DNA from: Paramesorhizobium sp049065735
GTDB taxonomy: Bacteria; Pseudomonadota; Alphaproteobacteria; Rhizobiales; Rhizobiaceae
NCBI RefSeq assembly: GCF_049065735.1
Contig: NZ_JBAKHD010000008.1
Span: 62,001-126,000 of the forward strand
Direction of reading: 5' to 3'
Length of the DNA stretch: 64,000 nt
The notes beneath the pieces are model-generated. The model had not been told where the DNA came from, made no database searches, and worked only from the letters and a program-made list of their open reading frames with translations. Shown here piece after piece: positions 62,533 through 64,000 of the stretch (the stretch's first letter is position 1; every line of letters begins with the position of its first letter). The translations under genes were made by a program, and so were the position numbers.

Positions 62533-63234
62533 TCAGGCCGCTTCCTTGCGGATATAATCCGGAAATTTTTCGCTGATTTGGTCGATGATCGAGAGCGTAC
62601 CTGTGAGATGTTTTCGCAAAGCCGCCGTGGCCTTCTCCGGGTCACCGGAGCGGATGCCGTCCACGATAGCCTGATGATCCTCCAACACCGTCTGCAACTT
62701 GCCTGGCATAGGCAGATTGAGGCGCCGCAGTCGGTCGAGGTGGACGCTCTGGCGGCGGACATTGGCCCATAATTGCAGGATGTTCGTTCGCTCATAAAGC
62801 GTCCGGTGAAAATCCCGGTCGAGGCTGTCGTAGATATCGAAGGTTTCCGGCGAAGCGACCGCCTGCTGCTGCCGCAGGACTACGCTTAGCTTGGCGCCCG
62901 TCTCCTCCGGAGAGTCCAGCGTCAGGCGCCGTACTGCCTCTAATTCTATGGAAAGCCGCATGAACTGCGCCTGCCGCGCATGGTTTACGTCGATCTTCGC
63001 CACAACGGTTGCATATTGCGGATAGATATCGACCAGCCCCTCCTCCTGCAACCGCATCAGAGCATCGCGAACCGGGGTCTGGCTCACCCCGAATTCCAGT
63101 TGCAGCGACGCGCGTGACAACACCGTACCCGGCACCAGATCAACTGTAAGAATCCTGTCCCGCAGGATTTCATGGATCTGCAAGGCGACCTGCCGCGACC
63201 GGTCGAGTTGGCTGTCCCTGATCATTCCGCTCAT
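62533..63234 (-). CDS. GntR-family regulator, FCD type
   Basis: A 233-aa regulator: HTH at about 20-75 (QIHEILRDRILTVDLVPGTVLSRASLQLEFGVSQTPVRDALMRL) and an FCD domain (MRLSIELEAVRRLTL, FHRTLYERTNIL). GGAGCC precedes the ATG. It is divergent from the substrate-binding gene at 63379 across a 144-bp gap rich in inverted repeats, so it probably controls that transporter operon. Confidence 0.87.
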   Translation of the reverse strand: MSGMIRDSQLDRSRQVALQIHEILRDRILTVDLVPGTVLSRASLQLEFGVSQTPVRDALMRLQEEGLVDIYPQYATVVAKIDVNHARQAQFMRLSIELEAVRRLTLDSPEETGAKLSVVLRQQQAVASPETFDIYDSLDRDFHRTLYERTNILQLWANVRRQSVHLDRLRRLNLPMPGKLQTVLEDHQAIVDGIRSGDPEKATAALRKHLTGTLSIIDQISEKFPDYIRKEAA

Positions 63235-63260
63235 AAAGGCTCCTTTTCAAGTCAGACCTG

Positions 63261-63313
63261 TTAAAGCACAAAACGGGGATTGATGCACTGATGTTTTAGT
63301 GCTTTAATGCATC
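63261..63313. promoter_or_regulatory. Nested inverted repeats in the GntR / transporter divergent promoter
   Basis: TTAAAGCAC (63261) pairs with GTGCTTTAA (63299), GATGCA (63282) with TGCATC (63308), and GCACT-N8-AGTGC sits between. The cluster lies in the divergent gap and is a likely GntR operator region. Confidence 0.45.
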
Positions 63314-63378
63314 TAGTTCGCCTTGGGAGGAGCCTTGGGGCGGATGAGGACAGCAGTCCGACAATCAGGGAGGAACAC

Positions 63379-64000
63379 ATGCGACCACTTATCGGCGGCG
63401 CGATTGCGCTCGCCATGGCTTTAGGCCTTGCAAGCGCAGGCCATACCCAGGAGAAGACCACCCTTTCCATCACCCGCCAGCCGGGCATTCTCTATCTCGC
63501 CAGCCATGTGATGGAGACGCAGAAGCTGATCGAGAAACATGCCGCTGCCGACGGTGTCCCTGACCTCAAGGTCGAGTGGCGGACCTTCAGCGGCGGCGGG
63601 GCGCAGACCGACGCGCTGCTGGCCGGCAATGTCGATGTCGTCAACACGGGGACCGGCAATCTGCTACTGCTCTGGGACCGTACGCGAGGCAAGGTCAAGG
63701 GCATCATCACCAGTTCGGCCCAGCCGGTGATCATGGTTTCCAACGACCCGCGCATCAAAACGCTTCAGGATATCGGTCCCGGCGACAAGATCGCGGTACC
63801 GACCGTCGGCGTCTCGACACAGGCCATCCTGCTGCAGATGGCGGCGGCGAAGATGTATGGGGATGGCGAGGTCAAGAAGTTCGACCCGAACACGGTTCAG
63901 CTCGGCCATCCCGATGCGGTGGCGGCCATCGCCAATCCGCAGCATGAAGTGCGCAATCACTTCTCGGCGCCCCCTTTCCAATATGTCGAACTGAAACAGC
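63379..64000 (+). CDS. NitT/TauT-type ABC transporter substrate-binding protein (partial)
   Basis: The gene starts at 63379 behind GGGAGGAACAC and runs off the window end after 207 codons. A Sec signal peptide (MRPLIGGAIALAMALGLASA) ends near residue 23. The mature part has LSITRQPGILYLASHVMETQ, the GGAQTDALLAGNVDVVNTG block and VGVSTQAILLQMAAAKMYG, typical of the SsuA/TauA/ThiY-like (NMT1) group that binds nitrate, sulfonates or thiamine-like precursors. The divergent GntR regulator is its likely controller; permease and ATPase genes would follow beyond the window. Confidence 0.85.
   Translation, partial: MRPLIGGAIALAMALGLASAGHTQEKTTLSITRQPGILYLASHVMETQKLIEKHAAADGVPDLKVEWRTFSGGGAQTDALLAGNVDVVNTGTGNLLLLWDRTRGKVKGIITSSAQPVIMVSNDPRIKTLQDIGPGDKIAVPTVGVSTQAILLQMAAAKMYGDGEVKKFDPNTVQLGHPDAVAAIANPQHEVRNHFSAPPFQYVELKQ

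Overview
The window reads as a chromosomal or large-replicon segment of a high-GC alphaproteobacterium, most likely of the order Rhizobiales (Rhizobiaceae/Brucellaceae type). The pointers are a formamidase next to a Urt-type transporter and an NCS1-fused sensor kinase, a TGA-N9-TCA iron box in front of an fhuCDB operon, a GC-rich palindromic intergenic repeat of a kind I associate with rhizobia, and dense blocks of solute-uptake operons. These are impressions from gene content; no search was run.

Layout. 1-11.5 kb: the end of a 3-oxoadipyl-CoA-type thiolase, then a nitrogen-scavenging locus on the minus strand (fmdB, formamidase fmdA, urtEDCBA). Divergent to it are a hybrid histidine kinase with a built-in permease-like sensor and a LuxR-type response regulator, which together could sense and control amide/urea use. 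11.5-17.5 kb: two LysR regulators around a small catabolic cluster (RraA/HMG-aldolase-like, DapA-family aldolase, L-2-hydroxyglutarate oxidase LhgO, SDR dehydrogenase).

17.5-39 kb: a mobile genomic island. It opens with four translationally coupled genes: three different tyrosine recombinases (404, 511 and 786 aa) and a 151-aa HTH/coiled-coil protein. This arrangement matches the ginABCD operon that defines GInt islands. The cargo looks like defence: an AAA+ ATPase overlapping a subtilisin-like protease, a TIR-domain protein, a type III-like restriction subunit (helicase plus PD-(D/E)xK), a large DNA methyltransferase whose target-recognition segment has foreign base composition, a small unknown protein, a stand-alone PD-(D/E)xK-like protein, and a UvrD-type helicase with a RelE-like N-terminal domain. 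This is the most interesting part of the window.

39-44 kb: an IclR-controlled cluster with a DhaK-DhaL type kinase, a DapA-family aldolase and an MHS-type symporter. 44-53 kb: a GntR regulator and a six-gene peptide-importer operon with a gamma-glutamyltransferase-like enzyme that lacks a signal peptide and a TauE/SafE (TSUP) permease; it looks built for uptake and intracellular cleavage of gamma-glutamyl or other peptide-like sulfur compounds. 53-59 kb: a hydroxamate-siderophore system (TonB receptor, fhuC-fhuD-fhuB) with a candidate iron box. 59-60.1 kb: a scar made of two truncated genes, a broken second TonB receptor and the tail of an alpha/beta hydrolase. 60.2-64 kb: a SAM methyltransferase, a sulfotransferase, a GntR regulator and the start of a NitT/TauT-type substrate-binding protein that runs off the window.

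No rRNA, tRNA or CRISPR array was recognised. Island ends (att sites) could not be fixed by eye.
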